64,000 nucleotides of DNA, taken from contig JAFVHU010000140.1 in NCBI GenBank assembly GCA_017474385.1, positions 1 through 64,000 on the forward strand, read 5' to 3'. Position 1 is the stretch's first letter. Each line of letters begins with the position of its first letter. This DNA is from Afipia sp. (GTDB lineage: Bacteria; Pseudomonadota; Alphaproteobacteria; Rhizobiales; Xanthobacteraceae). A program made the position numbers and the translations under genes. This document shows, in pieces, positions 8,427 through 17,141 of the stretch. The notes beneath the pieces are model-generated. The model did not search any database. It was not told the origin of the DNA and worked only from the letters and a program-made list of their open reading frames with translations.

Positions 8427-9659
8427 TCACGCCTTCTCCAGCGCGGCCGTGAGATCCTCGATCAGGTCATCCTGATGCTCGAGTCCTGCCGAGAAGCGGA
8501 TGAAGCCTTCGCTGATGCCAAGCTCGGCGCGCGCCTCCGGCGTCAGACGCTGATGCGTCGTGGTTGCCGGATGGGTGACGATGCTTTTGGAGTCACCGAG
8601 ATTGTTCGAAATCCGCGCCAGCTTCAGTGCATTGAGCGTGCGGAACGCCGCCGCCTTGCCGCCTTTGACCTCGAAGGCCACCAGCGTCGATCCCGCGCGC
8701 ATCTGCTTCTTGACGATGGCAGCCTGCGGATGGTCGGCGCGGCCCGGATAGATCAGCCGCGAAATTTTCGGATGCTTCGCCAGCGCATCGGCAATCGCGC
8801 CCGCCGTCTCGGTCTGCGCCTTGACGCGAATGCTCAGCGTCTCGAGCCCCTTCAGCAGCACCCACGCATTGAACGGCGACATCGCAGGCCCCGTCTGGCG
8901 CAGGAACGTGTGGATGTGTTCCTGGATGAAGGCCTCCGACGACAGGATGACGCCGCCGAGGCAGCGGCCCTGACCGTCGATGTGCTTGGTCGCCGAATAA
9001 ACCACCACGTCAGCGCCAAGCGTCAGCGGACTCTGCCAGATCGGTGTCGCGAACACATTGTCCACGATCAGCCGCGCGCCGCCGCGATGGGCGATCTCCG
9101 CGACAGCGCCGATGTCGACCACGTCGAGGGTCGGATTGGTCGGGCTTTCGAGGAAGCACGACTTGGTGTTCGGCCGCATCGCCTTCTGCCACTGATCGAG
9201 ATCGTGACCATCGACCAGCGTGGACTCGATGCCGTAGCGAGGCAGCAGATCTTCCACGACATAACGACAGGAGCCGAACAGCGCTTTCGCTGCGACCACG
9301 TGATCGCCGGTTTTGAGCGGCGCGAGGATTGCGGTGGTGACCGCCGCCATGCCGGTCGCGGTGGCGCGCGCGGCCTCGGCGCCTTCGAGTTCGATCATGC
9401 GCTGCTCGAACATCGACACGGTCGGATTCGAAAACCGCGAATAGAGAAAGCCGGGGTCTGCGCCGGTGAAACGCGCTTCGCACTGCTCGGCGGTGTCGTA
9501 AATGAACCCTTGCGTCAGGAACAACGCTTCGGAGGTTTCGCCATACTGCGAACGCAGCGTGCCGGAATGCACGAGGCGGGTTTCCGGGCGATAGTTGCGG
9601 GTGGGGGACTGCGGCTTGTTTGCAGAAGCATTGGCCGCGGGTGTTTTGGTCTCGGACAT
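8427..9659 (-). CDS. metZ: O-succinylhomoserine sulfhydrylase
   Basis: PLP enzyme of the Cys/Met metabolism family, making homocysteine directly from O-succinylhomoserine and sulfide. It has 410 residues from ATG 9659. Lys225 in YSATKHIDGQG is the PLP lysine, and RYSRFSNPT-type and ESPTNPTL motifs are present (YSRFSNPT, residues 73-80). An ATG 19 codons further upstream lies between the riboswitch terminator and the gene, but the family start fits MSETK. The SAM-II aptamer and terminator in front place it under repression by S-adenosylmethionine. Confidence 0.92.
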   Translation of the reverse strand: MSETKTPAANASANKPQSPTRNYRPETRLVHSGTLRSQYGETSEALFLTQGFIYDTAEQCEARFTGADPGFLYSRFSNPTVSMFEQRMIELEGAEAARATATGMAAVTTAILAPLKTGDHVVAAKALFGSCRYVVEDLLPRYGIESTLVDGHDLDQWQKAMRPNTKSCFLESPTNPTLDVVDIGAVAEIAHRGGARLIVDNVFATPIWQSPLTLGADVVVYSATKHIDGQGRCLGGVILSSEAFIQEHIHTFLRQTGPAMSPFNAWVLLKGLETLSIRVKAQTETAGAIADALAKHPKISRLIYPGRADHPQAAIVKKQMRAGSTLVAFEVKGGKAAAFRTLNALKLARISNNLGDSKSIVTHPATTTHQRLTPEARAELGISEGFIRFSAGLEHQDDLIEDLTAALEKA

Positions 9660-9693
9660 GTGCACTCCATCGTGACCACCTTGCGATGGGCAC

Positions 9694-9741
9694 AAAAAAA
9701 CCGGCCTGAAAATCAATCCATTTCTGGAAAGAACCGGCCGG
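9694..9741 (-). terminator. Riboswitch-linked intrinsic terminator before metZ
   Basis: On the minus strand CCGGCC (9741-9736) pairs with GGCCGG (9706-9701), directly followed by seven T (9700-9694). The same 9742-9736 strand can instead pair with GGCCGGG (9760-9754) beside the aptamer, giving a mutually exclusive anti-terminator. This suggests transcription attenuation rather than the ribosome-site masking often drawn for SAM-II. Confidence 0.6.
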
Positions 9742-9754
9742 GATCACACTGTCC

Positions 9755-9816
9755 CCGGCCTGTTTAGCGAGTTATTTAACGTGGCTGCAAGCCGGCCGGC
9801 TCAAATGACCACGGGA
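9755..9816 (-). promoter_or_regulatory. SAM-II riboswitch (metA motif)
   Basis: The minus strand carries the SAM-II hallmarks in order: CGTGGTCATTTGA, a GC-rich GCCGGCCGGC loop, CTTGCAGCCACGTTAAA, then CGCTAAA at the 3' end. CGTGG (9813-9809) pairs with CCACG (9784-9780) to form P1, and the 3' segment would form the pseudoknot. SAM-II elements are typical of Rhizobiales metA, metX and metZ genes. A possible -35 TTGACG sits at 9854-9849 upstream. Confidence 0.85.
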
Positions 9817-9920
9817 TAAGTCCTAGGCTTAATCCCGCATGCTCTTTCCGTCAAGCACCCCATCGGATAACCGATAAAATGCTTATTTTACTGGATCAGC
9901 CGGTAGCCGAGGACTAGCCC

Positions 9921-11027
9921 GTGGCCTTCACACTTGCCCCCGACGCGACAGGAATTCTGCCCGACCGCATGATCGCGGCGATGGCCGATGCCGGCCTGAT
10001 CCTGCCGGAATATCCCTTCGTCGAAAGCCAGATCCAGCCGGCCAGTCTCGATCTGCGTCTCGGTGCGATCGCCTATCGCGTGCGCGCGAGCTTTCTGCCG
10101 GGGCCGGATATGACGGTTGCACAGCGCATCGACGAACTGAAGCTGCACGAGATCGATCTGTCCGATGGCGCCGTGCTGGAAACCAACTGCGTCTACATCG
10201 TGCCGCTGCTGGAAAGCCTCGCGCTGCCGCCGACGATTCAGGCCGCGGCGAATCCGAAAAGCTCCACTGGCCGGCTCGACGTTTTCACCCGCGTGATCGC
10301 CGACGGCACACGCCGCTTCGACATGATCGCGCCCGGTTATCACGGCCCGCTCTATGCGGAGATCAGTCCCAAGACATTCCCGGTCTTGTTGCGCGAAGGA
10401 TCGCGGCTGTCGCAGATTCGTTTCCGCACCGGTCATCCGCTGCTCGATGCCGATGAACTGCACGCGCTGCACGCAGCCGAGCGGCTGGTCGACAGCGACG
10501 AAGCCGATCTCGCTGGCGGCGTCGCGCTGAGCGTGGACTTGTCCGGCGAAGGCTCTGACGGGTTCGTCGGCTATCGCGCCAAGCGTCATACCGGTGTGGT
10601 CGATGTTGACCGCCGCGCCGGATACACGGTCGGTGAATTCTGGGAGCCGATCCGCGCACGGCCGGATCGCAGCCTGATCCTCGATCCCGGCGAATTCTAC
10701 ATTCTCGCCTCGAAGGAAGCGGTGCAGGTGCCGCCGGACTTCGCGGCCGAAATGGTGCCGTTCGATCCGCTGGTCGGCGAATTCCGTGTGCACTATGCGG
10801 GCTTCTTCGATCCCGGATTCGGTTATGCCGGTGCGGGCGGGCAGGGCTCGCGCGCGGTGCTGGAAGTGCGATCGCGCGAAGTGCCGTTCATTCTCGAACA
10901 CGGCCAGATCGTCGGGCGTCTTGTGTATGAAAAGATGCTGTCGCGCCCTGATGCGCTGTATGGCCAGCGCATCGCATCGAACTATCAAGGCCAGGGCCTG
11001 AAGCTGTCGAAGCATTTCCGGACGTGA
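9921..11027 (+). CDS. dcd: dCTP deaminase, large two-domain form
   Basis: Deaminates dCTP to dUTP for thymidylate synthesis. At 368 residues it is nearly twice the E. coli enzyme and matches the long form common in Rhizobiales, with two dUTPase-like halves. The N half carries QPASLDLRLG and NPKSSTGRLDVFTRVI; the C half repeats the fold around AEMVPFDPLVGEFRVHYAGFFDPGFG. The start is GTG 9921. It is divergent from the metZ riboswitch. Confidence 0.9.
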   Translation: MAFTLAPDATGILPDRMIAAMADAGLILPEYPFVESQIQPASLDLRLGAIAYRVRASFLPGPDMTVAQRIDELKLHEIDLSDGAVLETNCVYIVPLLESLALPPTIQAAANPKSSTGRLDVFTRVIADGTRRFDMIAPGYHGPLYAEISPKTFPVLLREGSRLSQIRFRTGHPLLDADELHALHAAERLVDSDEADLAGGVALSVDLSGEGSDGFVGYRAKRHTGVVDVDRRAGYTVGEFWEPIRARPDRSLILDPGEFYILASKEAVQVPPDFAAEMVPFDPLVGEFRVHYAGFFDPGFGYAGAGGQGSRAVLEVRSREVPFILEHGQIVGRLVYEKMLSRPDALYGQRIASNYQGQGLKLSKHFRT

Positions 11028-11083
11028 TATGGTTGCGGAATGATCCTTGGATATTGATCCACTACTGAGTCGTGTTGTTCCTA

Positions 11084-12094
11084 ATGGAAACGAAACGCCG
11101 CTCTATACTTCTAATTTTACTTTTGTTCGCTGCCGCCGTCTTCATTGCGGGCTGGATGGCGCGTGCCGAAATTCAAAGCGCTAAAGTCACCCGAAAGCAA
11201 GAAAGTCTTGCCGCGTTTGATGTGGGTGGTGCCAAAGCTCCGCTTTGGGCAGCAATCGAAACCTGCCGTCAAGCAACAGAGGCGGAGAAGGACCAGAGTC
11301 GCTTGGCTTTGGAAGTTCTTCAGGTATTTGACAGCAGCAAATTGGATGAACTCCAACAGGCGGCCGTAAAGTATTTCGGTTATCCGTGGAGGCAACGCCG
11401 GGGCGCTGCCGATTCCGATAAATTAATACCGTGTCCACCGACAGAACTGTATGCCGCTATCACTGAAGCCGCTATCAAGGCTCGCGTTTTTGAGCGGCCA
11501 TTTCTCTACGCCAAAGAATTAGCTTTGGCGGAGCAGCTCGGCCCTCGGCATCAGCAAATAATCGATGCAACCGCCCGAAGTGCCTTCCGAGACAGCGAAA
11601 TACCTGACGATCCTTTTAAGACGGATCTGCGTCCATACGCGCGGCTCATTCTTGCAGGGTTTGGACCATCTGCCTCTGAAAAATGGGCCAATCAAGCATT
11701 TGCTCAAATGTCCTCAAACGATCAAATGGGCACGGGCGCGGCTCAGGTCGCTGTAGCGGGCGGCGAACCTCAGGCGCTCCCAAAGGTCAAAGACCTTATG
11801 GAGCAAATTCTGCTTGCTACTCCCGAGCAAAAGCCAATCCCTCGCTTGGTCCGAAACCGCTTTTACGAACTTGCCTTTGCCTTGGGCATGGCAGGAGAGC
11901 GTGCGCAACCTTATGCTCAGCCACTAATCGAGTTGCTTGATAGACGAGTGGAGTCCTGGGCCCCTCCATTTGGCATGATCGAGCTGCCGCCGGCTCGTAT
12001 GTGCCCGGTCGCGCGGCATATCGGCGGGACCGTCGCGGCGGCGGCCGAAACAAAGGAGTTCTGTGTCCGCAGACCAAAGGCATTTGAACAGTAG
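11084..12094 (+). CDS. Unknown membrane-anchored protein
   Basis: I do not recognise this 336-residue protein. It starts with a positively charged end and one hydrophobic helix (about residues 7-25), so it is probably anchored with the bulk in the periplasm. The rest is mostly helical, and the middle has short repeat-like helix pairs. Four Cys are scattered through the soluble part. Base composition is visibly poorer in GC than in dcd or the dehydrogenase gene on either side, suggesting later arrival. GTG 11072 is an alternative start. Confidence 0.6.
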   Translation: METKRRSILLILLLFAAAVFIAGWMARAEIQSAKVTRKQESLAAFDVGGAKAPLWAAIETCRQATEAEKDQSRLALEVLQVFDSSKLDELQQAAVKYFGYPWRQRRGAADSDKLIPCPPTELYAAITEAAIKARVFERPFLYAKELALAEQLGPRHQQIIDATARSAFRDSEIPDDPFKTDLRPYARLILAGFGPSASEKWANQAFAQMSSNDQMGTGAAQVAVAGGEPQALPKVKDLMEQILLATPEQKPIPRLVRNRFYELAFALGMAGERAQPYAQPLIELLDRRVESWAPPFGMIELPPARMCPVARHIGGTVAAAAETKEFCVRRPKAFEQ

Positions 12095-12104
12095 TTGTAT
12101 TCAG

Positions 12105-12175
12105 ATGGTAAGCGGCTTGCAGTTGAGCGCGCCCGCTTCCGCGCCGACATCCGAATTCGGACTGATCGCGGCCGA
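12105..12175 (+). repeat. Partial duplicate of the 5' end of the downstream dehydrogenase gene
   Basis: 30 bases at 12146-12175 match 12359-12388 in 27 positions, the latter lying inside the acyl-CoA dehydrogenase gene. Both copies follow an ATG-GT start by about 15 codons and encode TSEFGLIA, and they are in the same frame 213 bases apart. The upstream copy runs into a stop at 12276-12278, so it looks like a decayed duplicate of the gene start. Confidence 0.5.
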
Positions 12176-12314
12176 GTTCCGCTCTGCGAATTACGTCTCC
12201 TTGCGGCACATTTCACCCATGCCGCCATTGGCTTCCGGGCAGCTTGCCGCGGGCATCCAAATACCGGATCATTCCTGAAAACAACGGGAGCGATCCCGGC
12301 AGGGATGGAACGCC

Positions 12315-14105
12315 ATGGTTGCAGCCGCAAAGACTCCGCTCGCTGAAAAATCAGCCTCGACATCCGAGTTCGGCCTGATCGCGCCCGACACGTCGGGAAT
12401 GAATTTCTATCGCGCCGATCCGATCCTCGCCGACCTGCTGCGCATCCATCTTCCTGCCGCGCTGTTTCAGCATATCGAGCCGCATCTGGACCGGCTTGGC
12501 GCGCTCGCCGGTGGTCATCTCGACGAATGCGCGCGGCTCGCCGACAAGCATGGTCCGGTGCTGCATCAGCGCGACCGCTTCGGCAACGACCGGCAATGGA
12601 TCGAGTATCATCCGGCCTATCGCGAACTCGAGCGCGCGGCCTATGGCGAATTCGGCATTCATGCGATGTCGCATCGCAAGGGCATTCTCGGTTGGGCCGA
12701 CACTTATCCAGCCGTCGCCAAACACGCCTTCACGTTCCTGTTCAATCAGGCCGAATTCGGGCTTGGCTGTCCGATCAACGTCACCGACGGTGCGGCGCGG
12801 CTGCTGTCGCGGTTTGGCGATGATGCGCTGAAAGCAAGGTATCTCGACGGCTTGACCCAAACCGACATGGCGAAGCTGACTCAGGGCGGCCAGTTCATGA
12901 CCGAGAAGGAGGGTGGCTCGGATGTCGGCAAGCTCACCACCAGAGCAGTGCAGGAAGGCAATCACTGGCGGCTGCACGGCGAGAAGTGGTTCTGCTCGAA
13001 CGCCGACGCAAAGATGGTGATGCTGCTGGCGCGGCCGGAAGGCGCGGTCGGCGGCACGCAGGGCGTCGGTCTGTTTCTGATGCCGCGGGAACTGGACGAC
13101 GGCTCACCGAACCATTACCGGATCGTTCGCCTCAAAGACAAACTCGGCACCCGTTCGATGGCGTCCGGTGAAATCAAGCTCGAAGGCGCGATTGCCTATG
13201 CAGTCGGGCGGCTCGATCGCGGCTTCGTGCAGATGGCCGAGATGGTCAACTGGTCGCGGCTGTCCAACGGCGTGAAGTCGGCGGCATTGATGCGCCGCGC
13301 GCATCACGACGCGAATACGGTCGCGAACAACCGCGTGGTGTTCGGCCGCCGCATTGTCGATATGCCGCTGGCGCGGCGGCAATTGATGAAAATCATGCTG
13401 GCGACCGAGCAGGCCGTGTCGATGAGTTTCGTCACCGCGGATGCGCTGGATCGCGCCGAGGCCGGCAGCCAGGATGCGGCGGCACTGCTGCGGGTGTTGA
13501 CGCCGACGCTGAAGTACCGCGCGACCCGCGATGCCCGCAAGGTGTGCGGCGAGGCGATGGAGATGCGCGGCGGCATCGGATACATCGAGGAATTCGCGAC
13601 GCCGCGGCTGCTGCGTGACGCGCATCTCGGTTCGATCTGGGAAGGCACCAGCAACATCGTTGCGCTCGACACGCTGAAGCGTGCGGTCGGCCGTCACGGT
13701 GCGGAGGCCGCACTCGGCGCCGATCTTCATGCGCGGATCGACGATGCGTCCGGCGTTCCGCAGGTCTGGCGCGACCGTCTTCATAGCCTGACGGACAAGG
13801 CCATCGGCTTCGCCCGCGAGGTGGCCGGGCGCTCCGAGAACGAAGCCGAGGCCCGCCGCGCCACCAGCACGCTTTATCATGTCGCGAGCGCGGTAACGTT
13901 CGCCTGGGAGGGCAGCCGGATTCACGCGATGCGCGACGACGCCCGCCGGCTGTTGCTGTCGCGTCTTGTCGTCGACCACCGCCTGACGGCGCAGGATCCG
14001 TTTGCCGTTTTGTCGGATGGACGCGATGAAGCGATCGCCGACCGGCTGCTCAGCGATCGGCCGCTGGCGATGACCGATGCCGCGCACATCCTCGGCGCGG
14101 CTTAG
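12315..14105 (+). CDS. AidB-like acyl-CoA dehydrogenase
   Basis: 596-residue FAD flavoprotein of the acyl-CoA dehydrogenase family with the N-terminal extension of the AidB group. Visible features are TQGGQFMTEKEGGSDVG (flavin and substrate region), GEKWFCSNADA, GYIEEFATPRLLRDAHL and WEGTSNI, whose Glu is the likely catalytic base position. AidB proteins are tied to the alkylation response; whether this one is a repair accessory or a metabolic enzyme cannot be told. It stands alone, with no fatty-acid genes beside it. The first codons resemble a degraded copy about 210 bases upstream. Confidence 0.85.
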   Translation: MVAAAKTPLAEKSASTSEFGLIAPDTSGMNFYRADPILADLLRIHLPAALFQHIEPHLDRLGALAGGHLDECARLADKHGPVLHQRDRFGNDRQWIEYHPAYRELERAAYGEFGIHAMSHRKGILGWADTYPAVAKHAFTFLFNQAEFGLGCPINVTDGAARLLSRFGDDALKARYLDGLTQTDMAKLTQGGQFMTEKEGGSDVGKLTTRAVQEGNHWRLHGEKWFCSNADAKMVMLLARPEGAVGGTQGVGLFLMPRELDDGSPNHYRIVRLKDKLGTRSMASGEIKLEGAIAYAVGRLDRGFVQMAEMVNWSRLSNGVKSAALMRRAHHDANTVANNRVVFGRRIVDMPLARRQLMKIMLATEQAVSMSFVTADALDRAEAGSQDAAALLRVLTPTLKYRATRDARKVCGEAMEMRGGIGYIEEFATPRLLRDAHLGSIWEGTSNIVALDTLKRAVGRHGAEAALGADLHARIDDASGVPQVWRDRLHSLTDKAIGFAREVAGRSENEAEARRATSTLYHVASAVTFAWEGSRIHAMRDDARRLLLSRLVVDHRLTAQDPFAVLSDGRDEAIADRLLSDRPLAMTDAAHILGAA

Positions 14106-14234
14106 TTCGCTGTTTTTAGGAGCGTCTAGGCGCCATGCGCGAAGCGCGCATTGTGGCCTGCAAATTTGATGTTATGGATTTTTTGACAGGGCCGCGCTCT
14201 TTCAAAACAAGAAAATTTCCGCTCGGGAGATCAT

Positions 14235-15668
14235 ATGTCCGAACTTGGGGCCGCTGAAATTCCTGTCGTGCAGGCGGACGAAAAGCCGCCGCTGCCGACT
14301 GCGAAAGGTCCCGTCAAAAATCCGCTGCTCGATGGACCGATCCTTTCCACGCTGCTGAAGCTGGCTGCCCCCAATGTCGTCGCGCTGACCGCCGGAACCT
14401 GCGTCGCAATCGCCGAGACATCTTATATCGGCCGCCTTGGCGTCGAACCGCTGGCGGCGATGGCGCTGGTGTTTCCGTTCGTCATTCTGATGATGACCAT
14501 GTCCGGCGGCGCGATGGGTGGCGGCGTCGCGTCCGCAATCGCACGTGCGCTGGGCGCCAACAATGCCGAGCGCGCATCCGCGCTTGCCGTGCACGCGCTG
14601 ATGATAGGCATTTGCTTCGGCCTGACCTTCATGATCGGCATGCTGATTTTTGGACCATATCTGTTTGCCGCCCTCGGCGGCAGGGGCCGTGTTCTAAGCG
14701 AGGCTATCGGTTACTCGCAGATCTTCTTCGGCGGCGCCGTGCTGCCCTGGATCATGAACACGCTGGCGGCGCTGCTGCGCGGGACCGGCAACATGAAGCT
14801 GCCGTCGGCGATCATTCTCAACTCGGCGTTCTTTCAGGTTCTGTTCGGCGGCGTGCTCGGTCTTGGCCTCGGACCGGTGCCGCAGTTCGGCATGCGCGGC
14901 GTCGCGGCCGGTACGCTGATGGCGTTCTCGATCGGCGCGGCGATCATGGCGTGGTATCTGCTGTCGGGCCGCAGCCGCGTGAAGCTGAATTTCAAGGGCT
15001 TCCGGTTCCAGCGCGCGATGTTTTACGACATCCTGCAGGTGGGCGCGATCGCGTGCTTCTCGCCCTTGCAGATCGTGCTGACGGTGACGATCTTCACGCA
15101 TCTGCTGGCGAATTTCGGGACCGAGGTTCTCGCGGGTTACGGCATCGGCGCGCGGCTCGAATTCATGCTGACGTCGCTGGCGTTCGCGGTCGGCATCGCA
15201 TCGGTGCCGATGATCGGCATGGCGATCGGCGCCGGCCGTATCGCCCGCGCCCGGCGCATCGCATGGACCGCCGGCGGCGTATCATTTGCGGCGGTCGGCT
15301 TCTTCGGCGGCTTCTTCGCCATCAATCCGGATATCTGGGTGAACATCTTTACCGACAACGCCGCCGTGCGGGCTGCGAGCCGTGAGTATCTTTCGATCGT
15401 CGGGCCTTTTCTCGCCTTCGTCGGCCTCGCGATTTCGCTTTATTTCTCCTCGCAGGGTGCTGCGCGCGTGATCGGGCCGGTGCTTGCACAGACGGCGCGG
15501 CTTGTATTCGTCATGGCGGGCGGCTGGTGGCTGATGTCACATGGCGCGGTCAGCACGCACTTCTTCTGGCTGGCGGCGGTGTCCATGATTCTGCTGGGTA
15601 TCCTCGCCGCTGCCGCAGTTCGTTTCACGAACTGGGGAGCGAGAGATACGGCCATCAAGGCTGGATGA
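14235..15668 (+). CDS. MATE-family efflux transporter
   Basis: 477-residue inner-membrane protein with twelve predicted helices in two homologous halves, a MATE-type antiporter expelling organic cations or drugs in exchange for Na+ or H+. The N-terminal cytosolic tail of about 35 residues is Pro-rich. GPILSTLLKLAAPNVVALTAG starts the first helix, as in the family. It converges with the receiver-EAL gene, the stops lying 6 bases apart. A second, unrelated MATE gene lies near 38 kb. Confidence 0.9.
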   Translation: MSELGAAEIPVVQADEKPPLPTAKGPVKNPLLDGPILSTLLKLAAPNVVALTAGTCVAIAETSYIGRLGVEPLAAMALVFPFVILMMTMSGGAMGGGVASAIARALGANNAERASALAVHALMIGICFGLTFMIGMLIFGPYLFAALGGRGRVLSEAIGYSQIFFGGAVLPWIMNTLAALLRGTGNMKLPSAIILNSAFFQVLFGGVLGLGLGPVPQFGMRGVAAGTLMAFSIGAAIMAWYLLSGRSRVKLNFKGFRFQRAMFYDILQVGAIACFSPLQIVLTVTIFTHLLANFGTEVLAGYGIGARLEFMLTSLAFAVGIASVPMIGMAIGAGRIARARRIAWTAGGVSFAAVGFFGGFFAINPDIWVNIFTDNAAVRAASREYLSIVGPFLAFVGLAISLYFSSQGAARVIGPVLAQTARLVFVMAGGWWLMSHGAVSTHFFWLAAVSMILLGILAAAAVRFTNWGARDTAIKAG

Positions 15669-15674
15669 GAGCCC

Positions 15675-16883
15675 TCACGCGAGGACCGTCGGACGTGCGA
15701 GCGAGGCGCGGGCAAATTTCTTCGCGTTGGCGGGTTTGCCGAACAGATAGCCCTGGGCCAGATCGAACCCCATCTCATGGGTGGCGACCAGATCGGACCT
15801 CGTCTCCACGCCTTTGGCGACGGTGCGCGCGCCATGCCGGTCCGCAAGTTCGAGAATGCGGCGGCAGACGGTCTGCTTGAGGCGGTTGTCGGCGCAACCG
15901 GTGATGAATTCCCGATCGACCTTGATTTCGACAAACGGAAAACTCTTCAGCTCCGTCAGCAGCGGCCAGTCGACACCGAGATCGTCGATCGAGATGGCGA
16001 TGTTGTGAAACCGTAGCCGCTTGGCGACGTCGATCGCCAGATCAAGATTCCGGATGATTTCAAAACCCTTGACCTCCACGATTAATCCTCCGAACGCCGG
16101 GTGATCCGGAATCTGGCGGCAGAGGTTGCTGACTGATGCGGGGTCTTCGAGAAAGCTGATCGGCAGATTGATGGAGATGTCGACAGGGCCGTGCTGATCC
16201 ACGAAATAATGCCAGTCCTCCAGCGCGCGGCTGACCACAAATTCCGACAGTCCCTTGAACTGCGGGTCTCTATCATCGGGGATAAAGGACGCTGGAGGCA
16301 CCACGCCCCACGACGGGTGGCGCATGCGGATCAGCGCTTCGGCGCCGCGCGGCGCGAGCGTATGCACGTCGATTTTCTGCTGATACCACAACTCCAGCCA
16401 GCCGGCCTTCAGCGCCTCCGCCACATCGACAGGCGGGCTCGGCGGCGCTTGTTGCGGAAGCAGCGTGACCACACTGGCCCGCAGGCCATCCGCACTGAAC
16501 GGCGTGGCAAGCGGCGGCAACATCGCAATTCCGATCTCCTCCCCGAGCTGGCGGAGCGCGTTCACGACGATCGACTCTTTTGGACCGATCAGCAGCACCT
16601 GGCCGTCGAATTTCTTGTCGATAAGGATTTTCAGGATGTGTCCGGCCTGAACGCCGTCATTCGGTATTCCGAGAAGAACGAGATCGGGCGCGTGCAGGTC
16701 CAGCAGCAAGGGCAACTCGTCGGCGCTCGCGCACTCGGAGGCAACGAAGCCCAGCTCTTCAAGAGCCTCCGCGAGAAACGTGCGGATGTGTCGCTTCGCG
16801 TCGACGATGCAAACGCGCGGTGTAATCTTGCGCTGGCCGAATGTCGCGACCGTATCCAATTCCGCGGGCTTGAAACCCCTCAT
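15675..16883 (-). CDS. Degenerate receiver-EAL domain protein
   Basis: 402 residues: a receiver-like domain (about 22-140) and an EAL domain (about 152-395), the cyclic-di-GMP phosphodiesterase fold. The receiver lacks its phospho-acceptor: DLVLL is followed by Gly72 where Asp is expected. In the EAL domain, GAEALIRM, the INLP Asn, the IDDLG Asp pair, the Lys of EIKVD and AQGYLFG Gln are kept. The loop-6 Glu is lost (VEVKG for E.TE), and EGVE reads KGVE. Hydrolysis is therefore doubtful; a c-di-GMP sensor or adaptor role is plausible. Confidence 0.82.
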   Translation of the reverse strand: MRGFKPAELDTVATFGQRKITPRVCIVDAKRHIRTFLAEALEELGFVASECASADELPLLLDLHAPDLVLLGIPNDGVQAGHILKILIDKKFDGQVLLIGPKESIVVNALRQLGEEIGIAMLPPLATPFSADGLRASVVTLLPQQAPPSPPVDVAEALKAGWLELWYQQKIDVHTLAPRGAEALIRMRHPSWGVVPPASFIPDDRDPQFKGLSEFVVSRALEDWHYFVDQHGPVDISINLPISFLEDPASVSNLCRQIPDHPAFGGLIVEVKGFEIIRNLDLAIDVAKRLRFHNIAISIDDLGVDWPLLTELKSFPFVEIKVDREFITGCADNRLKQTVCRRILELADRHGARTVAKGVETRSDLVATHEMGFDLAQGYLFGKPANAKKFARASLARPTVLA

Positions 16884-17059
16884 ACGTCACCTCCGTGTCC
16901 CCAGAGACGGAAGTCTTAGCGTCATGGAGTGGTCGCAAATGTGGAATTGTTGAACCGTCCACTTGTATAATTCGGTAAGGTTAAAGGCGCTAGAAAGATT
17001 CAAATTTGCGCAGAATTTTCCGAAGTTTTGTTCGCATCGAGCATGGCTGAAGCGAACTT

Positions 17060-17092
17060 GATCACGCTGCACTCAGAAGATGCAGCGTGATC
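17060..17092. repeat. Perfect 12-bp inverted repeat
   Basis: GATCACGCTGCA (17060-17071) and TGCAGCGTGATC (17081-17092) pair perfectly around a 9-base loop. It sits between the divergent-facing 5' end of the EAL gene and the 3' end of the SRPBCC gene. It has no T-run on either strand, so it is either a rho-independent stop of poor quality, a protein site or a dispersed genomic palindrome. Confidence 0.6.
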
Positions 17093-17141
17093 ATCGTGCA
17101 GCACGCTGTTGTCGTGGCGAGCGACAGATTCGGTCGCATAA

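Noticed and set aside
12063-12278. Small plus-strand frame containing TSEFGLIA as a real gene
   Set aside because: The only protein-like part is the stretch shared with the dehydrogenase N-terminus, so a decayed duplicate is the simpler reading.
14135-14151. ATGCGCG-AAG-CGCGCAT hairpin after the AidB-like gene
   Set aside because: It is short, without a T-run, and such GC palindromes are common by chance in this composition.
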